64,000 bases of DNA from NCBI RefSeq assembly GCF_036884655.1, contig NC_088342.1, positions 36,077,001 through 36,141,000 of the forward strand, read 5' to 3'. Positions within the stretch are counted from its first letter, which is position 1. Every line of letters starts with the position of its first letter. This DNA comes from Musa acuminata AAA Group (lineage: Eukaryota; Streptophyta; Magnoliopsida; Zingiberales; Musaceae). The translations under genes and the position numbers were made by a program. Shown here in pieces: positions 9,480-22,042 of the stretch. The notes under the pieces were generated by a model, which searched no databases, was not told the origin of the DNA, and saw nothing but the letters and a program-made list of their open reading frames with translations.

Positions 9480-11486
9480 TGTTAGGATCGAGAGCACTAA
9501 GAGGGGGGGGTGAATTAGTGCAGCGGATATTTTTAGCGATTAAGAAAAAAACGAAAGCTGCGTTCGTTCGATAAAGACTATTTTGATGCAAAAGCCGATT
9601 CTAAGATTACTTATGATTAAGTGCAGTTTACGTTTAAACACAGTTAGCGTCTAAACGCAGTTTGCGTCTAAATGCAGATTGCGTCTAAACTCAGATTGCG
9701 TCTAAGCGCAGTTTGCGTCTTAGCGCAGATTGCGCCTAAGCGCAGATTGCGTCTAAACGCAGATTGCGTCTAAGCGCAGATTGCGTCTAAACACAGTTTG
9801 CATCTAGAGGCAGTTTAAGCAGAAGTATAAAGACAATGTGCTGCTGTTGTACAGCTCAAAAAGTAATCTGCAAAAAACAGATTTACGTCTAAACGCAGAT
9901 TTACGTCTAGACGCAGATTTACGTCTAAACGCAGATTTACGTTTTAAACGCAGATTTACGTCTGAACTTTGAAACTCGTTTGTATACTCGCAGAAGGCAG
10001 TATGCAGTTGAAATCAAGACGTAAACGTGAACTGAGATCTGATGATTGTGCGAGGAAAGCCGATTTACGTCTAAGTGCAGTTTTACGTCTAAATGTTGAA
10101 ACTCGTTCGTAAAATTGTAGAGGACAGTTTGCAGTTATCAATAGGATCAAAATGTAAGTGTCAACTGCAAAGAAACTCGTTCGTAAAAGCACGGAAGACA
10201 GTTCTGCAGAATCAAACGTAAACGTAAACTGTAATGTACGAAAATACGGATTTACGTCTGAATGCAGATTCGGAAGAACAACACTTAGAACTTGAAAGCG
10301 CAGAGAGCAGTAGTAATGAAGGAGGTTTACAGTAATGATAAAGTGCTCAAAAATAAACGCAAACCAGAGATTTAGAGTGGTTCGGTCAGCCTTGACCTAC
10401 TCCACTTTTGGCTTCCTCCACCGACGAGGTCGCCGACGTCAACTAGGGGCCTTCCTTCAATAGGCGAAGGCCAAACTGCCCTTTTACAGTTTCTCTCCTT
10501 TTGACAGGCTCAGGAGACAACCTTTACAGACCTTTCTCTCCTCACTTTACAACTGAAAACTTGAAGAACAGAAGGAGGAGACTTAAAGGCTTTACAACAC
10601 TTTTGAGCTCTTAGAATCACAGAAAAGATCAAGATTTCGGTGTAGGTTTGTTATCTTTTCAATGCTGAATGGGTGGGGTATTTATAGGCCCCAACCCAAT
10701 TCAAATTTCGAGCTCAAAACGATCAAATCCCGGAATTCCGGGATCAGGCGGTTGCACCTCTTGATTGGAGAGGTTGCACCGCCCAGTCTAGCTCGAAGAC
10801 TGAGCTCAGGCGGTGCCACCTCTCTGTCAGGGAGGTTGCACCGCCCAGTCTAGCTCGAAGACTGAGCTCAGGCGGTGCCACCTCCCGGCTGGGGAGGTTG
10901 CACCGCCCAGTCTCGCTGGAAAGCCTAGCCCAGGCGGTGCCACCTCCTGGCCTAGGCGGTTGCACCTCCTGGTGCAATCAGGGTCCGAATGGTTCATTCC
11001 ATTCGGCCCAATTTCAGTCCTTCAGGGGCCCAATTGCCCCAAGATTAAGCCAATGGGATCACCTCCCATTTTCCAACTTAATCAACGTGCTAACTACGAT
11101 TAAATCTAAGACAACTTCTGCAGCTTTGCTTCGGTGCGTCAATCGCTCCTTCCGGCGAACTTCCGTCGATCATCCGATGAACCCTCGGTGATGCTCCTGC
11201 GGACTTCCGGCAAACTCCTGGACTTTGCGACGAACCACTTGGCAAGTTCCGACGAGCTTCGCTTGGCAAGCTTCTGGACTTCTCGGATCTGTTCTCGCAG
11301 AACCTCCGACGACCGTCCGAACTTCCGTCGAACTCTCGAACTCCCAACGTGATCATGAACTTGACTCCGGCGCAACTCCTGCTGCTTGTCTATCTTTTAT
11401 CGTAGTTAATCCTGCACACTTATCTCAACACATAGATTAGACAACAAATGACAATTGACTTCATCATCAAAATCCGAGATTCAATA
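9480..11486 (-). repeat. 3' LTR of element B
   Basis: It runs from TGTTAGGATCG at 9480 to GATTCAATA at 11486; the expected terminal CAACA has become CAATA. It contains 17-bp repeat arrays at about 9612-9805 and 9886-9965, a TATA box on the minus strand at 10679-10687, and the GGTGCAACC-type array at about 10743-10975. Confidence 0.92.
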
Positions 11487-12262
11487 ATCTCCCCCTTTTT
11501 GATGATGACAATCAATTGATAATGGAGTTATCCTTAACTCCCCCTGTCTATATGTCATAGTTGAGATAAGTCAACCTTGAATTCAAGACCTAAGAATTCA
11601 AGTGACGTATTGATAAGTTAGATCAGTTAAACTTATCAATACTCCCATCATGATACTCATCATGATGTATCTCTTCATGAATGAAGTCAGGGTTTGCCAT
11701 GCATCAATAAGTTTGTATGATTGTGTTTGTAACTATTCATCATGTAGTGTGAACATTAACATATAAAGCTGTGAAACTTATTACATGATGCACACATTTG
11801 AACTATTCTAGCAAGTTTCACATGATAAGATATCAACTCAGGGCATAATGCAAACTTTAGCACATGTTCATCTATCTCTTGGTGATGCAAGGATGGCATA
11901 ATCATAGCAGTGTTTATAGCATCGTTCTAATCATGGCAGTGTTTATCAATTCATATATCTCTCCCCCTTTGTCATCAACAAAAAGCATAGTAACTATGAT
12001 ACCAGAAATTTTACATAGATTGCTTTAAATACTTCTTCCCCTTTGTGTTATAATCCATTGTAAAGATTTTGCAAGATGGAATACATACACATGAATCACT
12101 TCATCAAGTCTATTTCAGAAACTCAATTTTCATGAAGGTGTACGAGAAAATCTGTTTCATAAATAAGATGCATTCGGACAAGATTTTGTTGCAGATTTTC
12201 ACATATAATCATGGAAATCAAGTGATTTGATCATACAATATAGTCCGAAAGATGATTTTAAT
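11487..12262 (-). other. 3' noncoding region of element B with polypurine tracts
   Basis: There is no ORF. The polypurine tract abutting the LTR reads ATCTCCCCCTTTTTG on this strand (11487-11501). A second tract, CTCCCCCTGTC, is near 11538, and a third, CTCCCCCTTTGTCATCAAC, is near 11962. The order matches that in A. Confidence 0.8.
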
Positions 12263-15200
12263 TTATTTGTTCGGACACATGAGCATTCCTAATTCTCTTC
12301 TAATGAAATCAAATTGTTCTTCACTTAGAGGTTTTGTAAAAATGTCAGCTAGTTGATGTTTAGTATCAATGAATTCTATGGTTACGTCATGATTGGTGAC
12401 ATGATCTTGTATAAAGTGATGTCTAATATCAATATGTTTTGTTCTTGAGTGTTGTATAGGATTCTTGGTTAAGCATATTGCACTTGTGTTATCACATTTA
12501 ATTGGAATATTTTTGAGATGAACTTTATAATCTTCTAAGGTATTTTTCATCCATACAACTTGTGCACAGCATGCACTTGCTGCAATATATTCAGCTTCGG
12601 TTGTTGATAGTGCAACTGAGTTTTGTTTCTTTGATGACCAGGAAACAAGGGCATGTCCTAAAAATTGACATGATCCTGATGTGCTTTTTCTATCTAATCT
12701 ACACCCAGCAAAGTCAGCATCAGCATAAGCAATTAACTCAAAATTTTCTGATTTTGGGTACCATAATCCTAGATTTGTGGTACCATTAAGATATCTAAAT
12801 ATTCTTTTAACTGCTTTGAGATGAGACATCTTAGGGTTTGATTGAAATCTAGCACAAAGTCCTACACTGAACATGATGTCTGGTCTGGTTGTAGTGAGGT
12901 AAAGTAAACTTCCTATCATAACCCTATAAGTTTTTTGATCAAAGCTTTCTCAACTTTCATCAATTTCTAATTTAGTGGAGGTGCTCATAGGAGTGTTACT
13001 GGCCTTTGAGTTGTTCATGTTAAACCTTTTTAATAAATTCATGGCATATTTAGTTTGACTAATAAAGATGCCATTGCTTAGTTGTTTGATTTGTAAACCT
13101 AAGAAGAATGTTAATTCTCCCATTAAGCTCATTTCGAATTCAAGACTCATAGTTTTAGCAAAAGATTCACAAAGAGATTCATTTGTAGAGCCAAAGATGA
13201 TATCATCAACATAAATCTGAACAATGAGAAAATTATTTTTAAAGTTCTTGATAAATAATGTAGTATCAACCTTGCCTTTTATGAAATTATTTTCAATGAG
13301 AAAAGTACTAAGTCTCTCATACCAAGCCCTTGGGGCTTGTTTTAAACCATAGAGAGCTTTAGTTAATCTAAACACATGATTAGGGTGGCCATTATTTTCA
13401 AATCCAGGAGGTTGTTCAACATAAACTTCTTCGGAAATGAAACCATTTAGAAAAGCGCTTTTAACATCCATTTGAAATAACTTAAAATTATTACAACTAG
13501 CGTAGGCAAGGAGCATCCTTATGGCTTCTAATCGAGCCACAGGTGCGAAGGTTTCTTCGTAATCGATACCTTCTTCTTGGTTGAAACCTTTGGCCACTAA
13601 TCTAGCCTTGTTTCTAACCACGATACCATTTTCATCTTGCTTGTTTCTAAAGACCCATTTAGTACCAATAACTAAATGGTCATTTGGCCTAGGAACAAGC
13701 GTCCATACCTCATTTCTCTCAAATTGATTTAATTCATCTTGCATTGCGATAATCCATGAATCATCTTTCATGGCTTCATCAACACATTTGGGTTCAATTT
13801 GGGAGAGAAAGGCGGCGTTGGCACAAAAGTTTTTAAAAGAAGATCGTGTTTGAACCCCCTTTGATGTGTCTCCTAGGATTAGCTCCTTAGGATGAGCATC
13901 TATATACTTCCAATCCTTGGGTAAGGATGTTTCGGAAGTGGATGCATCCAAGTTGCTAGTTGGAGACGGGGTTTCGTTCAAATTCAAGGAATCAAAATTA
14001 ACATCATCATCAAGATCATTTTTCTTAATTTCTGAAATCTCATTGAAAACAACATGGATGGATTCTTCAATAATTAAGGTTCTTTTATTGAAGATGCGAA
14101 AAGCTTTAGAAACCGAAGAATAACCAAGAAAGATTCCTTCATCAGATTTAGCATCGAATTTTCCTAAGTTATCCTTTTCATTCAAGATAAAACACTTACA
14201 CCCAAAGACTTTAAAATATGAGACATTGGGTTTTTTGTTATTCCATAACTCATAAGGAGTTTTGGTGAGTAGGGGTCTTACTAGGACTCTATTTAAAATA
14301 TAGCATGCAGTGTTTACAGCTTCGGCCCAAAAATATTTGGGTAGGCTATGTTCATTCAACATGGTTCTTGCCATTTCTTGTAAATTTCGATTTTTTCTTT
14401 CTACTACCCCATTTTGTTGAGGATTTCTTGGAGTAGAGAAATTATGGTTGTATCCGTTGAGTTCACAGAATTCTTGGAAGTCATGGTTTTGAAATTCTCC
14501 ACCATGATCACTTCTAATTGACGAAATCATAGATCCCTTCTCATTTTGAACAAGTTTACAAAACTTGGTAAAGTATCTAAAGCATTCATTTTTCTGTTTT
14601 AAGAAGTAGGTCCATGTATATCTGCTATAGTCATCAATAATGACAAAGGCGTATTTGCTACCTCCTAGACTCGATGTAGAGATTGGTCCGAACAAGTCCA
14701 TATGGATCAATTGTAAGGGCCTAGAGGTGCTTATTTGATTCTTAGCTTTGAAGCTACCCTTAATTTGCTTACCTAATTGGCAAGCATCACATACATTATC
14801 TTTGATGAACTTGATATGAGGAATTCCTCTTACAAGTTCTCTAGATGATACTTGAGTGATTAGTTTCATGCTTGCGTGACCTAATCTTCTATGCCATAGC
14901 CAAGCATCCTCATTCATAACGGCAAAGCACATTTCATCACATAAGTCATTGATGTCAATAGTGTATACGTTGTTTTGTTTTAATGCAATCATAGATATAT
15001 TTTTGTGTGGTTTTTCAATGATGCAAGCATTAGATTCAAATCTTATAATATATCCTTTATCACATAATTGACTAATGCTCAAGAGGTTATGTTTTAAACC
15101 ATCAACTAGTAAAACATCTTCAATAGAGAGGTTGGATTTGTTACCTATGGTTCCTTTGCCAATGATTTTACCCTTGTTGTTGTCTCCGAAGGTGACATAT

Positions 15201-15313
15201 CCTTCGTCTATGCTAGTGAGCTTAGAGAATTGAGATGGATCTCCGGTCATATGCCTTGAGCATCCACTATCAAGGTACCATTTCTTGCTCCTAGCTTGCG
15301 ATTGTTTAGTTTT
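12263..15313 (-). pseudogene. pol: Pol of element B, broken by a single nonsense codon
   Basis: It has the same 1017-codon length as A's pol and differs by only a handful of residues. The protease motif, the integrase HHCC and D-D-E residues and the RT YVDD box are all retained. One G-to-T change relative to A creates TGA at 12950-12952, between RT and RNase H. It leaves a 766-residue protease-integrase-RT product (counted from the ATG at 15250) and a separate RNase H frame, 12263-12919. No frameshift is seen. The frame opens directly after the gag UAG (15314-15316), as in A. The product would lack RNase H, so B alone should not complete reverse transcription. Confidence 0.9.
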
Positions 15314-16897
15314 CTACAAGAAAGGATGATGTTTAGGTACCCATTTGCTTTTGGGTGCCTCATAAATAGATCTACATTTTCTATCATGTTGCATAGAGTT
15401 TATCATGGTTCCTTTAGGAACCCAAATTAATTTGTTTGGACTTATTTTCTTGAATGGACAACAATGTGTCTTGTGTCCAGATTTGCAACAAAAGTTGCAC
15501 TTGGTTTGGTGTTGAACATGTAAGATGGAGCCTTTTATGAAGGTGGTTGGATTTTGGTGAGGATTTCTCACAAATCCAATCCCGCTCCTTTTTGGAATGT
15601 GACCCTTGTTTGCAAGGATCATGTTTAATGACTTGCTACCAACCTCGAATTTCTTCAAGGTGTCCTTGAGTAGCAGATTTTCTTTTTGCATAATTTCTAA
15701 ATCATGACATTTGATACATGAATTTAAACTATCATGATGTTCGACTTTTAACTTATCAAACTCACAAGTAAGACTATCATGCATCTTTTTCAGCAATTTA
15801 TATTTTCTACTTATACTCTTGCATTCGTCAAATAAGTCATTGAAGGCATTTAATAATTCATCGAAAGATAAATCAGCATCTATTGAATTTGTTACCTCGT
15901 CTTCGATGGCCATTAAGGCGTAATGAGCAACTTGCTCGGTGTTGGACTCCTCTTCCTCAGATGCGCTCGAATCATCCCATGTTGCTTGGAGCGCCTTCTT
16001 CTTTGTTGTTCTTTTCTTGACTTGGGGACAATCACTCTTGTAGTGTCCCGGCTTTTTGCATTCATAGCAGATTACTTGGTCCTTTTTGGGTTCAAGTTTA
16101 TTTTTAGCATCATTCTTAAACTTGTTTCTTTTAAAGAACTCTTTAAACTTTCTTGTTAGAAGTGCCAAGTCATCATCACAGTCCTCATCACTTGAGTTTT
16201 CTCTCAAGTGGCATTCTGAAGTTTTGAGTGCCATATCCTTCCTGTTCTTTGGAAGGATGTCTTCTTGCTCTTCATGAGCTTTACAAGTCATTTCGTAGGT
16301 CATTAATGACCCGATTAGTTCTTCAAGAGGGAAATTTCGCAGATCTTTTGCCTCTTGAATAGCGGTGACTTTAGGATCCCAACTCTTAGGAAGGGATCTT
16401 AGTATCTTATTAACAAGCTCAAAATCCGAAAAGCTCTTTCCGAGTCCTTTTAGACCGTTGACGACATCCGTGAAACGGGTAAACATGTCGCCAATGGTTT
16501 CACTTGGTTTCATCCGAAAAAGTTCGAAAGAGTGTAACAGCAAATTGATTTTTGACTCTTTTACTCTACTTGTGCCCTCATGGGTCACTTCAAGTGTGTG
16601 CCAAATATCAAATGCAGTTTCACAAGTTGAAACACGGTTAAACTCGTTTTTATCGAGTGCACAAAATAAGGCATTCATAGCCTTTGCATTTAGAGCGAAA
16701 GCCTTCTTCTCCAAATCATTCCAATCGATCATTGGAAGAGAAGACTTTGAAAAACCATTCTCGACAAGATTCCATAATTCAAAATCCATAGAAATAAGAA
16801 AGATCCTCATTCGGGTCTTCCAGTAGGTGTAGTCCGTCCCATTAAACATGGGTGGACGTGTAATAGAATGGCCCTCTTGGTTTCCGGCGTAAGCCAT
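15314..16897 (-). CDS. gag: Gag polyprotein of element B (complete, 527 aa)
   Basis: This is the complete Gag for the A/B family. The start ATG at 16897 lies about 37 nt after the primer-binding site and is the first ATG in the frame, with a well-conserved N-terminus (MAYAGNQEGH). The N-terminal third carries the YTYWKTRMR and LWNLVENGF motifs typical of copia UBN2-type Gag. A zinc knuckle (CX2CX4HX4C) starts near residue 277 and a second near residue 467. Between them are an acidic Ser/Glu patch and a Lys/Leu-rich segment likely to be coiled coil. It ends at UAG (15314-15316), with pol continuing in the same frame. The ORF is intact. It should form virus-like particles and may be able to package other elements with compatible RNA. 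Confidence 0.94.
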   Translation of the reverse strand: MAYAGNQEGHSITRPPMFNGTDYTYWKTRMRIFLISMDFELWNLVENGFSKSSLPMIDWNDLEKKAFALNAKAMNALFCALDKNEFNRVSTCETAFDIWHTLEVTHEGTSRVKESKINLLLHSFELFRMKPSETIGDMFTRFTDVVNGLKGLGKSFSDFELVNKILRSLPKSWDPKVTAIQEAKDLRNFPLEELIGSLMTYEMTCKAHEEQEDILPKNRKDMALKTSECHLRENSSDEDCDDDLALLTRKFKEFFKRNKFKNDAKNKLEPKKDQVICYECKKPGHYKSDCPQVKKRTTKKKALQATWDDSSASEEEESNTEQVAHYALMAIEDEVTNSIDADLSFDELLNAFNDLFDECKSISRKYKLLKKMHDSLTCEFDKLKVEHHDSLNSCIKCHDLEIMQKENLLLKDTLKKFEVGSKSLNMILANKGHIPKRSGIGFVRNPHQNPTTFIKGSILHVQHQTKCNFCCKSGHKTHCCPFKKISPNKLIWVPKGTMINSMQHDRKCRSIYEAPKSKWVPKHHPFL

Positions 16898-16933
16898 CTC
16901 TCTTGGGTTTTAATCCTTTTGAGAGTTAACCGG

Positions 16934-16945
16934 GCTCTGATACCA
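16934..16945 (-). promoter_or_regulatory. Primer-binding site of element B
   Basis: It reads TGGTATCAGAGC on the element strand, two bases after the LTR end. It is complementary to the 3' end of plant initiator-Met tRNA, the usual copia primer. Confidence 0.9.
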
Positions 16946-16947
16946 AT

Positions 16948-18965
16948 TGTTAGGATCGAGAGCACTAAGAGGGGGGGGTGAATTAGTGCAGCGGATATTT
17001 TTAGCGATTAAGAAAAAAACGAAAGCTGCGTTCGTTCGATAAAGACTATTTTGATGCAAAAGCCGATTCTAAGATTACTTATGATTAAGTGCTGTTTACG
17101 TTTAAACACAGTTAGCATCTAAACGCAGTTTGCGTCTAAATGCAGATTGCGTCTAAACTCAGATTGCGTCTAAGCGCAGTTTGCGTCTTAGCGCAGATTG
17201 CGCCTAAGCGCAGATTGCGTCTAAACGCAGATTGCGTCTAAGCGCAGATTGCGTCTAAACACAGTTTGCGTCTAGAGGCAGTTTAAGCAGAAGTATAAAG
17301 ACAATGTGCTGCTGTTGTACAGCTCAAAAAGTAATCTGCAAAAAACAGATTTACGTCTAAACGCAGATTTACGTCTAGACGCAGATTTACGTCTAAACGC
17401 AGATTTACGTTTTAAACGCAGATTTACGTCTGAACTTTGAAACTCGTTTGTATACTCGCAGAAGGCAGTATGCAGTTGAAATCAAGACGTAAACGTGAAC
17501 TGAGATCTGATGATTGTGCGAGGAAAGCCGATTTACGTCTAAGTGCAGTTTTACGTCTAAATGTTGAAACTCGTTCGTAAAATTGTAGAGGACAGTTTGC
17601 AGTTATCAATAGGATCAAAATGTAAGTGTCAACTGCAAAGAAACTCGTTCGTAAAAGCACGGAAGACAGTTCTGCAGAATCAAACGTAAACGTAAACTGT
17701 AATGTACGAAAATACGGATTTACGTCTGAATGCAGATTCGGAAGAACAGCACTTAGAACTTGAAAGCGCAGAGAGCAGTAGTAATGAAGGAGGTTTGCAG
17801 TAATGATAAAGTGCTCAAAAATAAACGCAAACCAGAGATTTAGAGTGGTTCGGTCAGCCTTGACCTACTCCACTTTTGGCTTCCTCCACCGACGAGGTCG
17901 CCGACGTCAACTAGGGACCTTCCTTCAATAGGCGAAGGCCAAACTGCCCTTTTACAGTTTCTCTCCTTTTGACAGGCTCAGGAGACAACCTTTACAGACC
18001 TTTCTCTCCTCACTTTACAACTGAAAACTTGAAGAACAGAAGGAGGAGACTTAAAGGCTTTACAACACTTTTGAGCTCTTAGAATCACAGAAAAGATCAA
18101 GATTTCGGTGTAGGTCTGTTATCTTTTCAGTGCTGAATGGGTGGGGTATTTATAGGCCCCAACCCAATTCAAATTTCGAGCTCAAAACGATCAAATCCCG
18201 GAATTTCGGGATCAGGCGGTTGCACCTCTTGACTGGAGAGGTTGCACCGCCCAGTCTAGCTCGAAGACTGAGCTCAGGCGGTGCCACCTCTCTGTTAGGG
18301 AGGTTGCACCGCCCAGTCTAGCTCGAAGACTGAGCTCAGGCGGTGCCACCTCCCGGCTGGGGAGGTTGCACCGCCCAGTCTCGCTGGAAAGCCTAGCCCA
18401 GGCGGTGCCACCTCCTGGCCTAGGCGGTTGCACCTCCTGGTGCAATCAGGGTCCGAATGGTTCGTTCCATTCGGCCCAATTTCAGTCTTTCAGGGGCCCA
18501 ATTGCCCCAAGATTAAGCCAATGGGATCACCTCCCATTTTCCAACTTAATCAACGTGCTAACTACGATTAAATCTAAGACAACTTCTGCAGCTTTGCTTC
18601 GGTGCGTCAATCGCTCCTTCCGGCGAGTTTCCGGCGAACTTCCGTCGATCATCCGATGAACCCTCGGTGATGCTCCTGCGGACTTCCGGCAAACTCCTGG
18701 ACTTTGCGACGATCCACTTGGCAAGTTCCGACGAGCTTCGCTTGGCAAGCTTCTGGACTTCTCGGATCTGTTCTCGCAGAACCTCCGACGACCGTCCGAA
18801 CTTCCGTCGAACTCTCGAACTCCCAACGTGATCATGAACTTGACTCCGGCGCAACTCCTTCTGCTTGTCTATCTTTTATCGTAGTTAATCCTGCACACTT
18901 ATCTCAACACATAGATTAGACAACAAATGACAATTGACTTCATCATCAAAATCCGAGATTCAACA
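16948..18965 (-). repeat. 5' LTR of element B
   Basis: It runs from TGTTAGGATCG to GATTCAACA. It has a TATA box at 18147-18155 (minus strand), the GGTGCAACC-type array at about 18211-18445, and 17-bp arrays at about 17080-17275 and 17350-17432 that would lie in the leader RNA. Confidence 0.92.
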
Positions 18966-19934
18966 GGTATCCCTCATACGCCTCCCTTAGAACTCTCTCT
19001 AAGCTTTAGGAGGAGGGAACTCAACTTTCTAATAGGGTTTATAATAGAGTTTTGCTCAATCTTTCTTGCTACTCCATGTAGGAATAGCTGGGGTATTTAT
19101 AGACCCTAAATGACTTTAAAACTTAGAGCCAAAATTAAAATCCCTGAGATTTTGGGGTTTGGGTGGTACCACTGCCTACAACCTAACATTGGGTGGTACC
19201 ACTACCTGTAGCCTAACACTGGGTAGTACCACCGCCCAGTCTAGCGATACTATCTTCTGGGAGATTGTGTTTGGGTGGTGCTAGTGATACCATTGCCCTT
19301 ATAATCTCTCGGAGGCTATGTTTGGGTGGTACCACTGCCCAAACTGATAATACCACCGCCTGACATAGTCTCGAAGTCTGTGCCATAACGGTTCCACCTG
19401 TTAGGTCACTGTTTGGGCCTTCCACTTGGCCCAACATAGCCCAAACTTGGGCATAGTTGGCCCCTAACTGAGTTGGTCTAATTACATTCTAAACTAACTC
19501 AATTAGACTCTAAACTAACTCAATTTAGACATAATCGATTACAAGCGAATCCTTTGTTGTTTGGCATGTCATTGATTCTTCTGGCGCTTCGTCCGATCCT
19601 TCTGGCGCTTCGTCCGATCCTTCGGCGCATCGTCCTCTCCTTTGTGTATTGCCCAATCAGCATGCTATCTTCTCGCAACATCTGATCTTCTTGGGGCAAT
19701 ATCCAATCTTCTTGGCCCGATGCCCAAATTCACGGACCGAAGCCTTCTGCCGACACATTGACCGATCCTCTGGCTCGACGTCCAATCTTCTGATATATTT
19801 GCTTCGGCCCAACGTTTGATTCTTCCTACTTAAATCGATTTGCCTCTTCTGATTGAAGCTAGTCTTGCGTCACTCAAACACACATTAGATAAACACTATC
19901 AATTGGTTTCATCATCAAAATCCGAGATTCAACA
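18966..19934 (-). repeat. 3' LTR of element C, second piece
   Basis: It starts with the second GGTAT copy (18966-18970) and ends GATTCAACA at 19926-19934. A TATA-like box (TATTTATAG) lies at 19094-19102, followed by GGTACCACC-type repeats at 19160-19370. The sequence aligns with C's 5' LTR on either side of D. Confidence 0.85.
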
Positions 19935-22042
19935 ATCTCTCCTTTTTTATGATGACAACCAATTGATGATGGAGTTTAAACAAATTCCCCCTATCAATAT
20001 GCCATGTTGATAAAAACTTTGAAATCATAGTATTTCAACATTGCATACAACATGAGTATTGAAATAACCAATTTATCACATCATTTATCACATCATTGCA
20101 TGCATCATAAAATCATGCATAATCAAAATATCCAATACATCATTTCATGCATGATTATCAATATAACTTCTCCCCCTTTGTCATCAACAAAATAGAGAAG
20201 TGCATCTAGCCAATTTTTAAGATATAATTTTAAATCATTGCATTATAAATATAGTCTCAAGTTTTATCATCATGCAAGCTAGTAATTTTCTTTCTTCTCT
20301 TTTGAGAAGTGGATTTTTTGTTTCCTTAACAAAGCGCAAGCTAGCAAAATTTTATATCATTTTACAACATGCAAGCTAGCAATAGTTTTGTGTTTTACAA
20401 GTACGTAAATTTTGGTAGATGTGAAAGTTAGCACATTTTGCTTCTTGAGATAGGTAAGATAGCAAGTTCTACATCGTGCACATTAGTGAATTTTATAACA
20501 TTTTAAAACATGCCAGCTAGCAAATTTATATCATTTTACAACATGCAAGTTAGCAATAGTTTTGTGTTTGACAAGTATGTAAATTTTGGTAGATGTGAAA
20601 GTTAGCACGTTTTGCTTCTTGAGATAGGTAAGATAGCAAGTTGTACATCATGCACATTAGTGAATTTTATAACATTTTAAAACATGCCAGCTAGCAAATT
20701 TATATCATTTTAGAGTATATGCAAGCTAGCAATTTTACACATATAAAAGTTAGCAAAATTTTATATTTTTTGAGATATGTAAGAAAGATTATTTTTGCAT
20801 CTTCTTGAAATGTGTAACTTAGCAAACATTGCTTCTCTTGAGATTTGCAAGATAGCACTTCTTGCTTCTTTTTTGAGATGAGTAAGCTAGCAAGTTTGCC
20901 TCTTTTCATAATGTGCACACTAGGAATTCTTTCTCCCCCTTTATCATTGGCAAAAATAGAGGAATAACAATACAATAGTGTAATTCATTTCCCTTTACTA
21001 CAATCTTCAAATCATTACAAGGATAAATAACAATGATTAAAAATCAAGTCATGAATGTCAAAATAATTTTTCATCATGAATACTTCATCATTGCATGCAT
21101 CATCATCATAAGTTGAAGTATTGCATGTATAATACCAAATCATCATTCATAATTACATCAATATTTCAATCATTATTTCAATCATAAAAAATGAAAGATC
21201 AAGTCTAGAATTTGAGAAATCAAGAACATGATCCATCTAGAAAATTCTCCTCTTTAGTAAATGGCAAGAAGAAACAAGGAGAAAAAGATCTCAATTCATA
21301 GAAAGATCTCAAGTTATAAATCTAAAAAAAATCAAGATAAAGCTCATTCAAGTTCAAATCGTCAAATCAAAATCATTTTCAATAGATTAAAAAAGAAATA
21401 TAGATAGATTCATTAATCTCTCCTTTTAGAAAAAAATTGATAAAGTAGAGATCGAGAAATTTTAAAGAGAAATATATTTCTTTTTTATTTCACACAAGCA
21501 TGCCTTTGTCATTTATACCAAATCAAAACATGTATCATGCTTAAAATAAAAAAAGTAATTTTTATTATGGCAAAGATCAATAAGCCATAAATTACAAGAA
21601 TCATCATGTATAATTTCAAAATATAAACACATTAAGCATGATCATTATACATCATTACTTTGGGCACGATATCAAAATATGGTTTCAAGTTTTTTAAAGT
21701 ACAACATGCACAATTTCACATTAAGCATGATATCAAACCTCTTAACATTTTCATTAAGATATCAAGCATTGTTTCATTGGACATAAAGCATTTTCAATCA
21801 AAATCGGAAATCATCAAGATACATATTATTTCTACTTAAAAACATACATAGGATTATCATTACATTTAAATCTAACATTTTGTTGTATTTTCATAAAACA
21901 TGCAATTGTTATTATTATTTTCAAACTTACTAGTATGATCTCAATTTTTTAACATTTTCATTACATCATTAAACATGTAATTTTCAAGAAAAATTTATAT
22001 ATAATTTTTCTAAACTAAATTAAAAATAACTCATGAAAAGCA
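19935..22042 (-). other. Noncoding internal region of gag-only element C
   Basis: This AT-rich stretch stands where pol would be; I see no pol remnant. Polypurine-like tracts recur near 19935, 20168 and 20933, with weaker ones near 21240 and 21420. From about 20270 to 20910 there is a degenerate short-period array rich in GCAAGCTAGCAA and CTTCTTGAGATA words. The same layout occurs in D and D2. Confidence 0.7.
20270..20910 (-). repeat. Degenerate GCTAGC-containing array in C
   Basis: GCTAGCAA occurs at least five times, with variants such as GTTAGCA and GATAGCA, separated by runs like TTTTATATCATTTTA and TTGCTTCTTGAGAT. Two longer copies of one block (about 20370-20530 and 20540-20705) are close to tandem duplicates. 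Confidence 0.7.

Larger units (their letters stand above)
9480..18965 (-). mobile_element. Element B: full-length Sirevirus-like copia retrotransposon
   Basis: This is a complete minus-strand insertion of 9486 bp. It has a 2007-bp 3' LTR (9480-11486), internal region 11487-16947 and a 2018-bp 5' LTR (16948-18965). It is flanked by a perfect 5-bp target duplication, GGTAT, at 9475-9479 and 18966-18970. The interrupted host is the 3' LTR of C, and the uninterrupted version of the site is visible in C's 5' LTR near 23380. By eye the LTRs differ by about 15-20 substitutions and one 11-bp indel near 18623, or just under 1%. With a commonly used plant rate this suggests a few hundred thousand years. 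Gag is intact and pol has one nonsense codon. Confidence 0.95.

Noticed and set aside
9612..9965. CRISPR-like appearance of the short regular repeats in the LTRs
   Set aside because: Units are contiguous with no unique spacers, lie inside LTRs, and the DNA is plant; they are minisatellites.
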